DNA of 64,000 bases, taken from the NCBI GenBank assembly GCA_009837185.1, contig VXUA01000071.1, positions 90,922 through 154,921 on the forward strand, in the 5' to 3' direction. Both the position numbers and the translations under genes were made by a program. The notes under the pieces were generated by a model, which saw only the letters and a list, made by a program, of their open reading frames with translations, did not search any database and had not been told where the DNA came from. This document shows, piece after piece, positions 44,986-53,513 of the stretch. The DNA is from Gammaproteobacteria bacterium (GTDB lineage: Bacteria > Pseudomonadota > Gammaproteobacteria > Pseudomonadales > Azotimanducaceae). Within the stretch, counting starts at the first letter, position 1. Each line of letters begins with the position of its first letter.

Positions 44986-46812
44986 TCACGCATACATTTC
45001 TTCTATCAAAAAAGCATACTTTTCATTTACAACCTTACGTTTGAGTTTTTGGGTCGGTGTCACCTCTTCATCCTCAGGACTCAGGAGCTGATCAATCAGA
45101 CGAAACTTCTTAATGGTCTCGGCTTGCGCAAATTTTGAATTTACGCGCTCGATCTCTCCACCGATCAGTTCAACGACCTCAGACGTTCGACACAAACTAG
45201 TATAGTTAGTAAAAGGAATCGAGTACTCCTGAGCGTGTAGCGCAACGTTATCCTGATCGATCATAATCAAACAGGTTAAGTACGGACGTCTATCTCCAAC
45301 AACAATAGCATCAGTGATATAAGGTGAAAACTTCAATTGGTTTTCAATTTCACTAGGGGTTATGTTTTTACCACCAGCAGTGATTATGATGTCGTTAATC
45401 CTGTCAACGACATACACGAAGCCTTCTGAATCTATGCGGCCGATATCTCCCGAGTATAGCCATCCTTGTCGAATCGAGTCCGCGGTTTTTTCCGGTAGAT
45501 TCCAATAACCTTTGATTACCCCTGGGCTTTGGATCAAAATTTCATTGCGCTCCGATAGTTCAATTTGAACACCGTTGGCGGCTTTACCAACACTGCCAAT
45601 CCGATGGTCGCCTTCAAGATTACAAGTCGCGATCCCTGTACATTCAGTTTGACCGTAGAGTTCGTACATTGGATTTCCAAGCGCCCAATACCATTCAATC
45701 AAATCGGGCGAGATTGGTGCTGCTGCAGTGGCCAACCAACGACTCTTACTAATTCCCAGCAGACGTTTGACATTACCCAATACCAACAGATCAAGCAATC
45801 GGAAGAGAAATTCAAGATGAAACGGTACGGTTTGAGCATGCTTTTGATAATCGGTACGTTTCGCGCCCACCAGCATTGCAATACCGTAAGCCCAGCGACC
45901 CAACGGCGTAGCTTCTTTAATCATGATTGAGACTGATGAATACTGCTTCTCCCAAACTCGTGGTACCGCGAAGTGTACGGTGGGTTCGATCTCCGCAGTA
46001 TCCTGCGCGACCGTTTCTAAACTTTCAACTAGGTGAACGATTGCCCTCGACTCAATCACCAAGAACGTATACAACATGCGCCCAGCAACATGTGCGAGCG
46101 GGAGAAATCCCAAAATACGATCCGAGTCGTTAACACGAAAACAATCCTGCGTACACGACATCATGAAGAGCACATTTTGGTGAGTTATCATCGCTCCCTT
46201 CGGAGGACCTGTAGTACCCGAGGTGTAGGTAAGAATCATTGTGTCTTCTGAGTCAGCTTTATCGAGCTCCTGAGCCCAGAGATCTGGATTCTTTTCGCGA
46301 TGTGCTCTACCCAACTCATACAGTTCATCGACTGATAAACACATTGAATCATTCAGTTCCTGAAGTCCTTCCATGTCGAACACGATGATTTTCTCTAAAG
46401 ATGGTGTCCGTTCTCGAACAGTTAGAACCTTATCCAGTTGCTCTTCGTCCTCAGCGAAATAGAACTTTGTACCGCTGTCATTGATCAAGTACTCGACCTG
46501 ATTCGAGGCATCGGTTGGATACACGCCACTACAAATCCCTCCGATACAAATCGTTGCTAGATCTGCAAACAACCACTCTTTGTTGATTTCTGAGGCAATC
46601 GAAACGATGTCTCCGCGCTGCAAACCCAATGCATGTAATCCATATCCAATTAATTGGGCATACTCTCCCCAATCAGCCCAGGTGTATTCGTTCCAAATAC
46701 CGAAATCTTTCTCTCGAATGCAAACGTTCTCTGGAAACGAATCAATCCGATGTTGAAAAACCGCGCCGACAGAGTCAAAGGAATCGAAAGTTCGGTCAGT
46801 ACTCATCGCCAT
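44986..46812 (-). CDS. Long-chain-type acyl-CoA synthetase (AMP-forming)
   Basis: 608 residues of the ANL superfamily, long-chain/FACL type: NVCIREKDFGIWNEYTWADW, YTSGTTGPPKGAMITH, GFLPLAHVAGRM, YELYGQTECTG, LYSGDIGRIDSEGFVYVVDR, and TAGGKNITPSEIEN. It forms an acyl-CoA from a free acid, ATP and CoA. The ATG at 46812 overlaps the end of livF by 10 bases and the gene is followed by the binding-protein gene, so it is embedded in the Liv operon and probably traps the imported acid as a CoA ester. Confidence 0.93.
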   Translation of the reverse strand: MAMSTDRTFDSFDSVGAVFQHRIDSFPENVCIREKDFGIWNEYTWADWGEYAQLIGYGLHALGLQRGDIVSIASEINKEWLFADLATICIGGICSGVYPTDASNQVEYLINDSGTKFYFAEDEEQLDKVLTVRERTPSLEKIIVFDMEGLQELNDSMCLSVDELYELGRAHREKNPDLWAQELDKADSEDTMILTYTSGTTGPPKGAMITHQNVLFMMSCTQDCFRVNDSDRILGFLPLAHVAGRMLYTFLVIESRAIVHLVESLETVAQDTAEIEPTVHFAVPRVWEKQYSSVSIMIKEATPLGRWAYGIAMLVGAKRTDYQKHAQTVPFHLEFLFRLLDLLVLGNVKRLLGISKSRWLATAAAPISPDLIEWYWALGNPMYELYGQTECTGIATCNLEGDHRIGSVGKAANGVQIELSERNEILIQSPGVIKGYWNLPEKTADSIRQGWLYSGDIGRIDSEGFVYVVDRINDIIITAGGKNITPSEIENQLKFSPYITDAIVVGDRRPYLTCLIMIDQDNVALHAQEYSIPFTNYTSLCRTSEVVELIGGEIERVNSKFAQAETIKKFRLIDQLLSPEDEEVTPTQKLKRKVVNEKYAFLIEEMYA

Positions 46813-47579
46813 GTTTTACGTTGTTTCCATCGACGTTTACCACGAACGCTGATAGCTTTTTTTCCCAAATAAAATTCTTGTACATCGGCGGTTTTTGATA
46901 GTCGAGTAGTGGAATCTTCCATGACTACACGACCGTTATCCAGAATGTAGCCATAGTCAGCAATGTTGAGTGCCATTTGAGCATTCTGTTCGACTAATAA
47001 TACGGTTACTCCTTGATCTTGGTTAATGGACTCAATGACCTCTGATATGGAATGCACTAATTTAGGAGACAAACCAAGAGAAGGTTCGTCAAGGAGCATT
47101 AACTTTGGTCGAAGCATTAGAGCTCGACCAACGGCTAACATTTGCTGTTGTCCTCCAGACAAGTATCCGGCCGCGAGTTTTCTATGCTCTTTCAACATAG
47201 GAAAGTACTCATAAATTCGATAAATTTCCGTTTTGACAGTTGAACTATTACAGGTAAATGCACCCATTTTCAAATTTTCTTCGGTCGTAAGAAACGGAAA
47301 CACTTCTCGTCCTTCAGGCACATGGGCAATTCCTAAACGAGTAATTCGATCAGGGTCGCGCCCGGCGATGTCTTGACCAGCGAATCGAACACTCCCTTTA
47401 TTGGGGACCATCGCACCACAGATCGTTTTTAGTACTGTCGTCTTTCCTGCTCCGTTAGCACCTAATATCGTCACTATTGAGCCCTCGGGGACTTCGAGTG
47501 AGACTCCTCGAACACCGGCAATTAACCCGTAATATGTCTCGATGTTGTGAACCTCTAGTAACGGTTCCGCCGCGATCAT
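46803..47579 (-). CDS. livF: Branched-chain-type ABC transporter ATPase LivF
   Basis: 258 residues. Walker A GANGAGKTT, signature YLSGGQQQMLAVGRAL, Walker B LMLLDEPSLGLSPKL, H-loop LLVEQN; IAHVPEGREVFPFLTTEEN is diagnostic for LivF. The C-terminal tail is extended and basic (GKRRWKQRKTWR). The start overlaps the stop of livG by 4 bases. Second ATPase of the Liv transporter. Confidence 0.95.
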   Translation of the reverse strand: MIAAEPLLEVHNIETYYGLIAGVRGVSLEVPEGSIVTILGANGAGKTTVLKTICGAMVPNKGSVRFAGQDIAGRDPDRITRLGIAHVPEGREVFPFLTTEENLKMGAFTCNSSTVKTEIYRIYEYFPMLKEHRKLAAGYLSGGQQQMLAVGRALMLRPKLMLLDEPSLGLSPKLVHSISEVIESINQDQGVTVLLVEQNAQMALNIADYGYILDNGRVVMEDSTTRLSKTADVQEFYLGKKAISVRGKRRWKQRKTWR

Positions 47580-48328
47580 GTTCCTAAGTATGCGCTAATA
47601 ACGTCAGGATGATCCTTGACTTCAACTGGTGTCCCCAAAGCGATCGACCGCCCACTTGCTAGCACTAGAACCCTATTCGAAACCTGCCCGATCAAGTTCA
47701 TGTCGTGTTCGACCATAACAATCGTAACTCCAAGTTCCTTATTGATGTCTTCGATCCAAAATGAGAGATCTTCAGTTTCTTCAGGATTTAACCCCGATGA
47801 AGGTTCATCCAACAAGAGTAGCTTTGGTTTGAGGCATAGTGCTCGAGCCAACTCAACGAGTTTACGAACTCCAAACGGTAACGAATGAATTTGTTGCTCG
47901 CGATACCGTTGTAAATGTAGTAAGTCAATAATGTCCTCTAAAAATCTTCTTGATTGTGCTTCCTGCCGCCGGACGCGCGGTAAAAATAGAAGATCGGAAA
48001 AAATGTTTGTCTTTCGGTGAATGTATTGAGCAATCAGTAGGTTCTGTAAAACTGTTTCTCGTTCGAAAAGCTCAATGTTTTGAAATGTACGGGCGATTCC
48101 CTTTCTCGCTATTTCGTGCGGAGGTGCGTGGGTGATGTCTTCGCCCGCGAACTGTATCGTTCCTTCATCGACATCGTAAAACCGACTAATTAAATTTAGC
48201 ACAGTAGTCTTCCCAGCTCCATTCGGACCCATGATGCTAAAAATCTCGCCCTCATTGACCGAAAAAGATACTTCGTGTACGGCAGTTACCCCGCCAAAGT
48301 GTTTCGATAACCGTACGACTTCAAACAT
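47576..48328 (-). CDS. livG: Branched-chain-type ABC transporter ATPase LivG
   Basis: 250 residues. Walker A GPNGAGKTT, ARTFQNIELF, signature-like LPFGVRKLVELARALCL, LLLLDEPSSGLNPEE, and VEHDMNLI: the LivG subfamily, in which the signature loop lacks the LSGGQ and reads LPFG. Located 5 bases after livM and overlapping livF. Confidence 0.95.
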   Translation of the reverse strand: MFEVVRLSKHFGGVTAVHEVSFSVNEGEIFSIMGPNGAGKTTVLNLISRFYDVDEGTIQFAGEDITHAPPHEIARKGIARTFQNIELFERETVLQNLLIAQYIHRKTNIFSDLLFLPRVRRQEAQSRRFLEDIIDLLHLQRYREQQIHSLPFGVRKLVELARALCLKPKLLLLDEPSSGLNPEETEDLSFWIEDINKELGVTIVMVEHDMNLIGQVSNRVLVLASGRSIALGTPVEVKDHPDVISAYLGT

Positions 48329-48333
48329 TGTTC

Positions 48334-49407
48334 CTAGTGCACCCGTTCCGTACGTAAGAACGACTTCTGCCGTTTAAGAGTTTTATTTCGATACAGTGGA
48401 AACTGACTAAAAAACAATCTCATTTTTTGCCATCTGCCATTAATTCCGAGCGGTTCAAAGATTAAGACCAAGATGAGCAATAAGCCAAAAGTGAGTGGTT
48501 CGAGACCTGGTAAGTTACCGATTGAGTCGGGAAGCCACTCTCGTACTGTGGCGATCCCATCAGGCAGAAGGGTTATAAAAATCGCTCCAAAAACAACTCC
48601 TGACATCGAACCCAGACCACCGATGATTACCAGCATGAGCAATTGAATCGAAGTAAGCATGGAAAACGAGTCAGGAAAGAGGTAATGCCATTGATAGGCG
48701 AGTAAAGTACCAGCAAGACCGGTGAGGGCGGCAGATATGGCGAATGCTAGTGCCTTAGTCTTCAACAGGTTGATTCCCATTGCTTGTGCAGATATCTCTG
48801 AATCGCGAACTGCTATGAATGCTCGACCTGTAGGTGCTCGAAGTAAATTTGAAACACAAAGCATGACGAGAGTAAGAACAAGCAAGCAGAAATAGTAGTA
48901 TGCTGTCGAATTGAGTTCCCAACCAAAAAGCTCGGGAGGTGCCACTTTGAACCCCGCGTTCCCTCCCGTGACCGCACTCCAATTCTTAACAATTTTCTCA
49001 ACAATCATTGCAAACGCTAATGTCGCGATCGCAAGGTAGATTCCCGTCATTCGTAATGCTGCAATACTTACGACAACACCCAACGCACTACACAAGACCA
49101 TAGCCAGGGGAATCGATACAAAGAACGGTACGCCCAAATCTAGCATGATGGCATGGGTATAGGCTCCGACACTCAAGAATGCAGCGTGCCCCAAACTGAT
49201 TAAGCCGGTGTAACCTACAAGAATCATCAAACCAGCACCGGCAATACTCCACATGAATACCGTTGTGAGTTGAGACTCTACATAGGTGCCCGAAACAATA
49301 GGTAAGCACAGTACGAAAATGAACAACGCCGCGTACCAGCTAAACTGCACTCTATCTCTGAACAGATCCGAATCTCGATGGTAATCGGTCTTGAGAACAA
49401 AACGCAT
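48334..49407 (-). CDS. livM: Branched-chain-type ABC transporter permease LivM
   Basis: 357 residues, multi-spanning. GLISLGHAAFLSVGAYTHAI, TGIYLAIATLAFAMIVEKIV, GRAFIAVRDSEISAQAMGI and IIGGLGSMSGVVFGAIFITLLP are LivM signatures. The C-terminus carries a basic extension. ATG at 49407 overlaps the last base of livH. Forms the membrane pore with LivH. Confidence 0.95.
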   Translation of the reverse strand: MRFVLKTDYHRDSDLFRDRVQFSWYAALFIFVLCLPIVSGTYVESQLTTVFMWSIAGAGLMILVGYTGLISLGHAAFLSVGAYTHAIMLDLGVPFFVSIPLAMVLCSALGVVVSIAALRMTGIYLAIATLAFAMIVEKIVKNWSAVTGGNAGFKVAPPELFGWELNSTAYYYFCLLVLTLVMLCVSNLLRAPTGRAFIAVRDSEISAQAMGINLLKTKALAFAISAALTGLAGTLLAYQWHYLFPDSFSMLTSIQLLMLVIIGGLGSMSGVVFGAIFITLLPDGIATVREWLPDSIGNLPGLEPLTFGLLLILVLIFEPLGINGRWQKMRLFFSQFPLYRNKTLKRQKSFLRTERVH

Positions 49408-50297
49408 CAGACTTTCTTTCTCTGCATCGACGTAAAGATGCCGCTGGGGCGTACGATCAACATAAGCAGCAGCAAGATGTAGACACTTGTTTCACTGACG
49501 CTGAATTGGACTATATCGTCGATCCAATATTTCGTGAAAATTTCGACGAGACCGATCGCTAAACCACCAATCATCGCCCCTGGAAGACTACCGAATCCGC
49601 CGACGATAGCGGCGGCAAATGCCTTTATTCCCAAAACTAAACCCACATGCGGGTAAGCCGATTTCAGAGGTAGCAACAAGATGCCAGCGATCGCTGCGAA
49701 TGCCGCAGCAAGTGCCCAACTTACTCCTACAACGCGCTTGACAGAAATACCAACGTAGGAAGCTGCAAGCTGATTCTGAGAGGTTGCCTGCATCGCGACG
49801 CCGAAACGTGTGTATCTAAAGAACAAAAACGTTAAACCGCACAAAACAACCGTTGCTCCAACAACGACAACATCTGCAACGGGAAAGACCACCTCGCCAA
49901 ACCTTAGCGGCGGTAGATCAGTGTACGGCGTGAGGATACTCTGTGAATCGTGCCCCCAAATCATGCCCGCAACAGACCTCAATACAAAGCCTAGACCAAT
50001 GGTGACCATAAGAACAGCGAAAGGCGACTCGCCAATCATACGCCGTAGTAAAACTCGTTCCAACGCTAGTCCAAAGAGCCCCATTGCTCCGATAGCAGTT
50101 ACTACCGCAAGGAAATAATTCCAATCCAAATGATTGATCAACGTGATTGTGATAAACGCGCCCAACATCATGATGTCTCCTTGCGCGAAGTTCACCATCT
50201 CGGTCGCTTTGTAAATTAGCACAAACCCGATTGCGACAAGTCCGTAAACACATCCCTGAGCGATGCCACTTAGTAGTAACTGAAAAAAAGTATCCAC
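49407..50297 (-). CDS. livH: Branched-chain-type ABC transporter permease LivH
   Basis: 296 residues. QLLLSGIAQGCVYGLVAIGF, VNFAQGDIMMLGAF, AVLMVTIGLGFVLRS and KAFAAAIVGGFGSLPGAMIGG are LivH signatures. GTG start at 50297. First gene of the transport operon livH-livM-livG-livF-acyl-CoA synthetase-binding protein, all overlapping or a few bases apart. Confidence 0.95.
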   Translation of the reverse strand: MDTFFQLLLSGIAQGCVYGLVAIGFVLIYKATEMVNFAQGDIMMLGAFITITLINHLDWNYFLAVVTAIGAMGLFGLALERVLLRRMIGESPFAVLMVTIGLGFVLRSVAGMIWGHDSQSILTPYTDLPPLRFGEVVFPVADVVVVGATVVLCGLTFLFFRYTRFGVAMQATSQNQLAASYVGISVKRVVGVSWALAAAFAAIAGILLLPLKSAYPHVGLVLGIKAFAAAIVGGFGSLPGAMIGGLAIGLVEIFTKYWIDDIVQFSVSETSVYILLLLMLIVRPSGIFTSMQRKKV

Positions 50298-50431
50298 GTA
50301 TTAGATCGAAATTTATGGTTGGTCTTGTTCAGGTCCTCAACTGTCGAGATAGCCCTGTTTTCAGGAACATCTCTTGCATTGTAAAGACTATAAATATTGT
50401 GTCGCTCCGATTCATACTCCGTCCTGTCAAT

Positions 50432-51634
50432 TTAGCGAGCACGAGTTCGAATCATCCCATAGATTGCCTGCTTGTGCTCGTGAAAGAAAGGTAGCCAATA
50501 ACCCGGTAGTCTCTGTGTAAACAACAGCACGCCGACATTTGCCCGAGGCGCGATCCAAGAATATGTTCCAGCAATCCCTCCCCAGTAGTACTCATCAATT
50601 GCTTCCGGAGGTTCTCTAACGGCTGGTTTTTGTTTGAGCGCAAACCCAAGCCCAAAGACGGTATTCGGCATCTCCCATTGTCGAAATTCCACCACATTAC
50701 CCGGTGGTAATTGGTTCGTCCGCATGAGCGCGAGGGTTTCACTTTGCAACAACCGAACTCCTTTGTAAGTACCATCATCGATCAACATTTGCCAGAACTT
50801 CTGGTAGTCGGATAGGGTTCCGAGCAACCCTCCCCCACCAGATTCCAATGCACGAGGACGAAAGTAATCTCCCGCAAGTTCCGCGGCTATAGATAGTCCA
50901 GGACGGTAGGGATTCTCTGGATCCGCACCGTCATATAGAACGCAAAGTCGGTCACGTTGGTGTTCGGATAAATAAAAGCTGGTATTGGTCATCCCAAGCG
51001 GCTTAAAAATTCGAGACGCTAGGAATTCGCCGAACGACTGTCCAGACCAAATTTCAATCAATCGCCCGAGTACGTCTGTCGCTATGCTATAGTGAAATTT
51101 ATGACCGGGTTGATACAACAATGGGATTGTCGCAAGCGCATCGACGAGCCCCTCTAAATCGTTACCCGGGTGCAGTACGCGCTTAGCACGAAAAAGTGGG
51201 TCAATTGGGGTGTCCATGAAGATCCCATATGAGAATCCCGCGGTATGCGACATAAGTTGCCGTACAGTAATTTGAGACTCTAACTGTTCTGTGTCATGGA
51301 CATCGGTCGCATCTTCTTTGAGCACGCAGAAATCAGCGAGTTTGGGGATGTATTGCGCAGCTTCGTCGTCTAGTTTGAATGCTCCCCCTTCATGGAGAAT
51401 CATTGCTGCGACAGATGTTATTAGCTTGGTATTTGAGAATAACCGGTAAATCGAGTCTCCACCGATTGGTTTCTCCGTCTCGCGATCTTGATGACCAGTG
51501 AAATATTCATCGACAACTGTTGATCCATCGAACACCACGGATGCAGCCGAAGGAATAAGATCCTGCTGTACCCATCGGTCTAACGAGGAATGTAATGATT
51601 CAAACTCACGAGAGTTGGCTAGCATTCGATTCAT
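50432..51634 (-). CDS. Serine hydrolase, beta-lactamase class C family
   Basis: 400 residues. SxxK motif FSNTKLIT (catalytic Ser, Lys), the Tyr motif FHYSIATDVLG (YSI in place of YxN), and a third box WGGIAGTYSW near the C-terminus. Related to EstB-type esterases and penicillin-binding-like hydrolases; no signal peptide, so likely cytoplasmic. It lies 134 bases upstream of livH on the same strand and could be co-transcribed; a role in releasing an acid from an ester for the Liv/acyl-CoA synthetase pathway is speculative. Confidence 0.88.
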   Translation of the reverse strand: MNRMLANSREFESLHSSLDRWVQQDLIPSAASVVFDGSTVVDEYFTGHQDRETEKPIGGDSIYRLFSNTKLITSVAAMILHEGGAFKLDDEAAQYIPKLADFCVLKEDATDVHDTEQLESQITVRQLMSHTAGFSYGIFMDTPIDPLFRAKRVLHPGNDLEGLVDALATIPLLYQPGHKFHYSIATDVLGRLIEIWSGQSFGEFLASRIFKPLGMTNTSFYLSEHQRDRLCVLYDGADPENPYRPGLSIAAELAGDYFRPRALESGGGGLLGTLSDYQKFWQMLIDDGTYKGVRLLQSETLALMRTNQLPPGNVVEFRQWEMPNTVFGLGFALKQKPAVREPPEAIDEYYWGGIAGTYSWIAPRANVGVLLFTQRLPGYWLPFFHEHKQAIYGMIRTRAR

Positions 51635-51811
51635 CCTGCGATTTGAAACACCGGCATAGCGAAAACACTGTTACTCTACCCGTCCTAGTTCGCTTTAATT
51701 AATCTCTATTCTCGATGAACAGGGAGCAAAACACCTGAGGACTTGACCTGATACTGCAAGGACCGATCCAAGAAATTCAAAGGTGCTTACCAACTTGATT
51801 GATACTAGTCA

Positions 51812-52981
51812 TCACTCGGCCGCCGCGATCTTAAGAAATTCGGAAAGACTAAGCACTTCGACGTTTTTGTGCATCATAAAAGCGCGCTGTTGCATACATA
51901 CTACAAATCTTCTTCGGGCGTTTAACAAATCGATAGCGGAATAGAAGCCTCTAGACGGAGGACGCGACATCGATCGTTTAATCTCAATAGCCCAAAGTTC
52001 ACCCGTTCGATGCCATTCAAGCACTAAGTCAATTTCAGCTTCGTCTGCCGTCCGATAAAACAACGGCGTAGCGCGACCTTCGATCACACCACAAATCTGT
52101 TCGATAACAAACCCCTCCCAACTGAATCCGCAAACCGGGTGCCGGAGTAATTCTTCAAATGACCGTAGATTGAGCAAGGAATGAAGTAAACCTGAGTCTC
52201 TGATGTAGACTTTTGGAGTCTTTACTAAGCGTTTTCCAAGATTTGCACGAAAAGGGTTCAATCTTCGAACAACTAGCATATCCGCTAGAAATCCAACATG
52301 TTTATTAACGGTTGGCGACGTCACTTCTAGCGAAGTAGCAAGCCGAGAAGAATTGAGCATGGTGCCTTGATTGTGCGCTAGCATAGTCCATAGACGAGTG
52401 AGCAATTCTGTGGGTACGCGGGGATTAAACTGTAGTACGTCCCTTTCGATGTACGTACGGATGAAATTCTTTCGCCACGCATGGCTGTCCTCTTCGTCAT
52501 CAGCTAGAAAACTTAAAGGAAAACCTCCAGACAACCAAAGTTTATTAATTTGATTTACTCCAACCTCTGCAACACTCAGCGGGTTTAGGTTGACAAATTC
52601 GATCCGCCCAGCCAAAGTTTCGCTACTTTGTTTGAGCAATTCAACAGATGTGGATCCCAATATGAGAAATCTCCCGGAACGTATACCCTTCCTACGCCCT
52701 TCATCAATCAGTACGCGTAGTACTGAAAACAACTCTGGCACGCGGTGAACTTCGTCAATTACAACAAGCTTCTTTTCAAATTGACGTAGAAAGAACAAGG
52801 GATGTTCTAAGCTCTGTCGGTCTTCTGGATTTTCGAGGTCTAGGTATTGGTGATCACAACTTTTTGCGAAGCGGAGTGCTAGTGTGGTTTTGCCTACCTG
52901 ACGCGCACCTAGGAGAACGACCGCTGCTTGTCGTTGTACCGCGACATTGATCTGTTCAATGCATTGTCTGTGAATATACAC
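51812..52981 (-). CDS. AAA ATPase with DUF4143 domain
   Basis: 389 residues. N-terminal AAA domain: Walker A GARQVGKT (25-32), Walker B LVVIDEVHRVPE. A winged-helix-like linker, then DUF4143 whose end has the PD-(D/E)xK-like layout EIDLVLEW...LWAIEIKRS. These ATPases are common accessory genes of unsettled function. The start is GTG at 52981, inside a near-perfect palindrome (52979-53015), suggesting the gene product or a partner regulates its own expression. A second gene of this family is at 60028. Confidence 0.9.
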   Translation of the reverse strand: MYIHRQCIEQINVAVQRQAAVVLLGARQVGKTTLALRFAKSCDHQYLDLENPEDRQSLEHPLFFLRQFEKKLVVIDEVHRVPELFSVLRVLIDEGRRKGIRSGRFLILGSTSVELLKQSSETLAGRIEFVNLNPLSVAEVGVNQINKLWLSGGFPLSFLADDEEDSHAWRKNFIRTYIERDVLQFNPRVPTELLTRLWTMLAHNQGTMLNSSRLATSLEVTSPTVNKHVGFLADMLVVRRLNPFRANLGKRLVKTPKVYIRDSGLLHSLLNLRSFEELLRHPVCGFSWEGFVIEQICGVIEGRATPLFYRTADEAEIDLVLEWHRTGELWAIEIKRSMSRPPSRGFYSAIDLLNARRRFVVCMQQRAFMMHKNVEVLSLSEFLKIAAAE

Positions 52982-53015
52982 CGTAAATTTAAATGCATGT
53001 TTTAAATATACGGTG
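52979..53015. promoter_or_regulatory. Palindrome over the start of the DUF4143 gene
   Basis: CACCGTAAATTTAAA (52979-52993) and TTTAAATATACGGTG (53001-53015) form 15-base arms with one mismatch around a 7-base spacer. The GTG start codon is the end of one arm. A likely operator; AT-rich centre. Confidence 0.7.
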
Positions 53016-53513
53016 TATTATAAGCTTTTTGGACGATGTTTTAATAGCTCGTGTGCTCTAGAAAGGCTATCCGTGTTACAACAATTTTGTCCGATAGGTA
53101 CGACTCAAGTGTCGAGACAGAGACTCGATGCATATTACTGAGGTTAGTCTAATCAGTGATCATACCGTTTAGCAACCCTATTTCAGATCTGTGTAAGTAT
53201 TGACCTCAGTATATAATTGTCATTAACCATGTGCTGAGCCTAATATTCACGAGAGGTAATTGGAATCACTATCGATGGAGTTTTATCGGTGACGCCGCCA
53301 AATCAATCTGCCGTCATTAATTGACTTGAGCGGTTCGGAGTACCGAAAACACAACTGAAGCGATCATACTTCGCTTTTGCGAAGTTTCAAATTCGGTACC
53401 AGTTTACCCTTATCGTTCCATACCAACACATGACAAAAATAGCTAACACGTAGCAAGTCTCAAAAACAAAAACCTCCACAAATTCACATCATCAATTCAC
53501 AGGAGATGCATCG
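53016..53513. other. Long leader/intergenic region with nested hairpin
   Basis: About 500 bases before the helical-repeat gene. At 53340-53399 there is a nested structure: outer stem TACCGAA/TTCGGTA (8 pairs with the flanking G-C), inner perfect hairpin ACTTCGC-TTTT-GCGAAGT (53368-53385). No T run follows. It may be a leader structure or a terminator relic. No gene was recognised in the rest. Confidence 0.45.
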
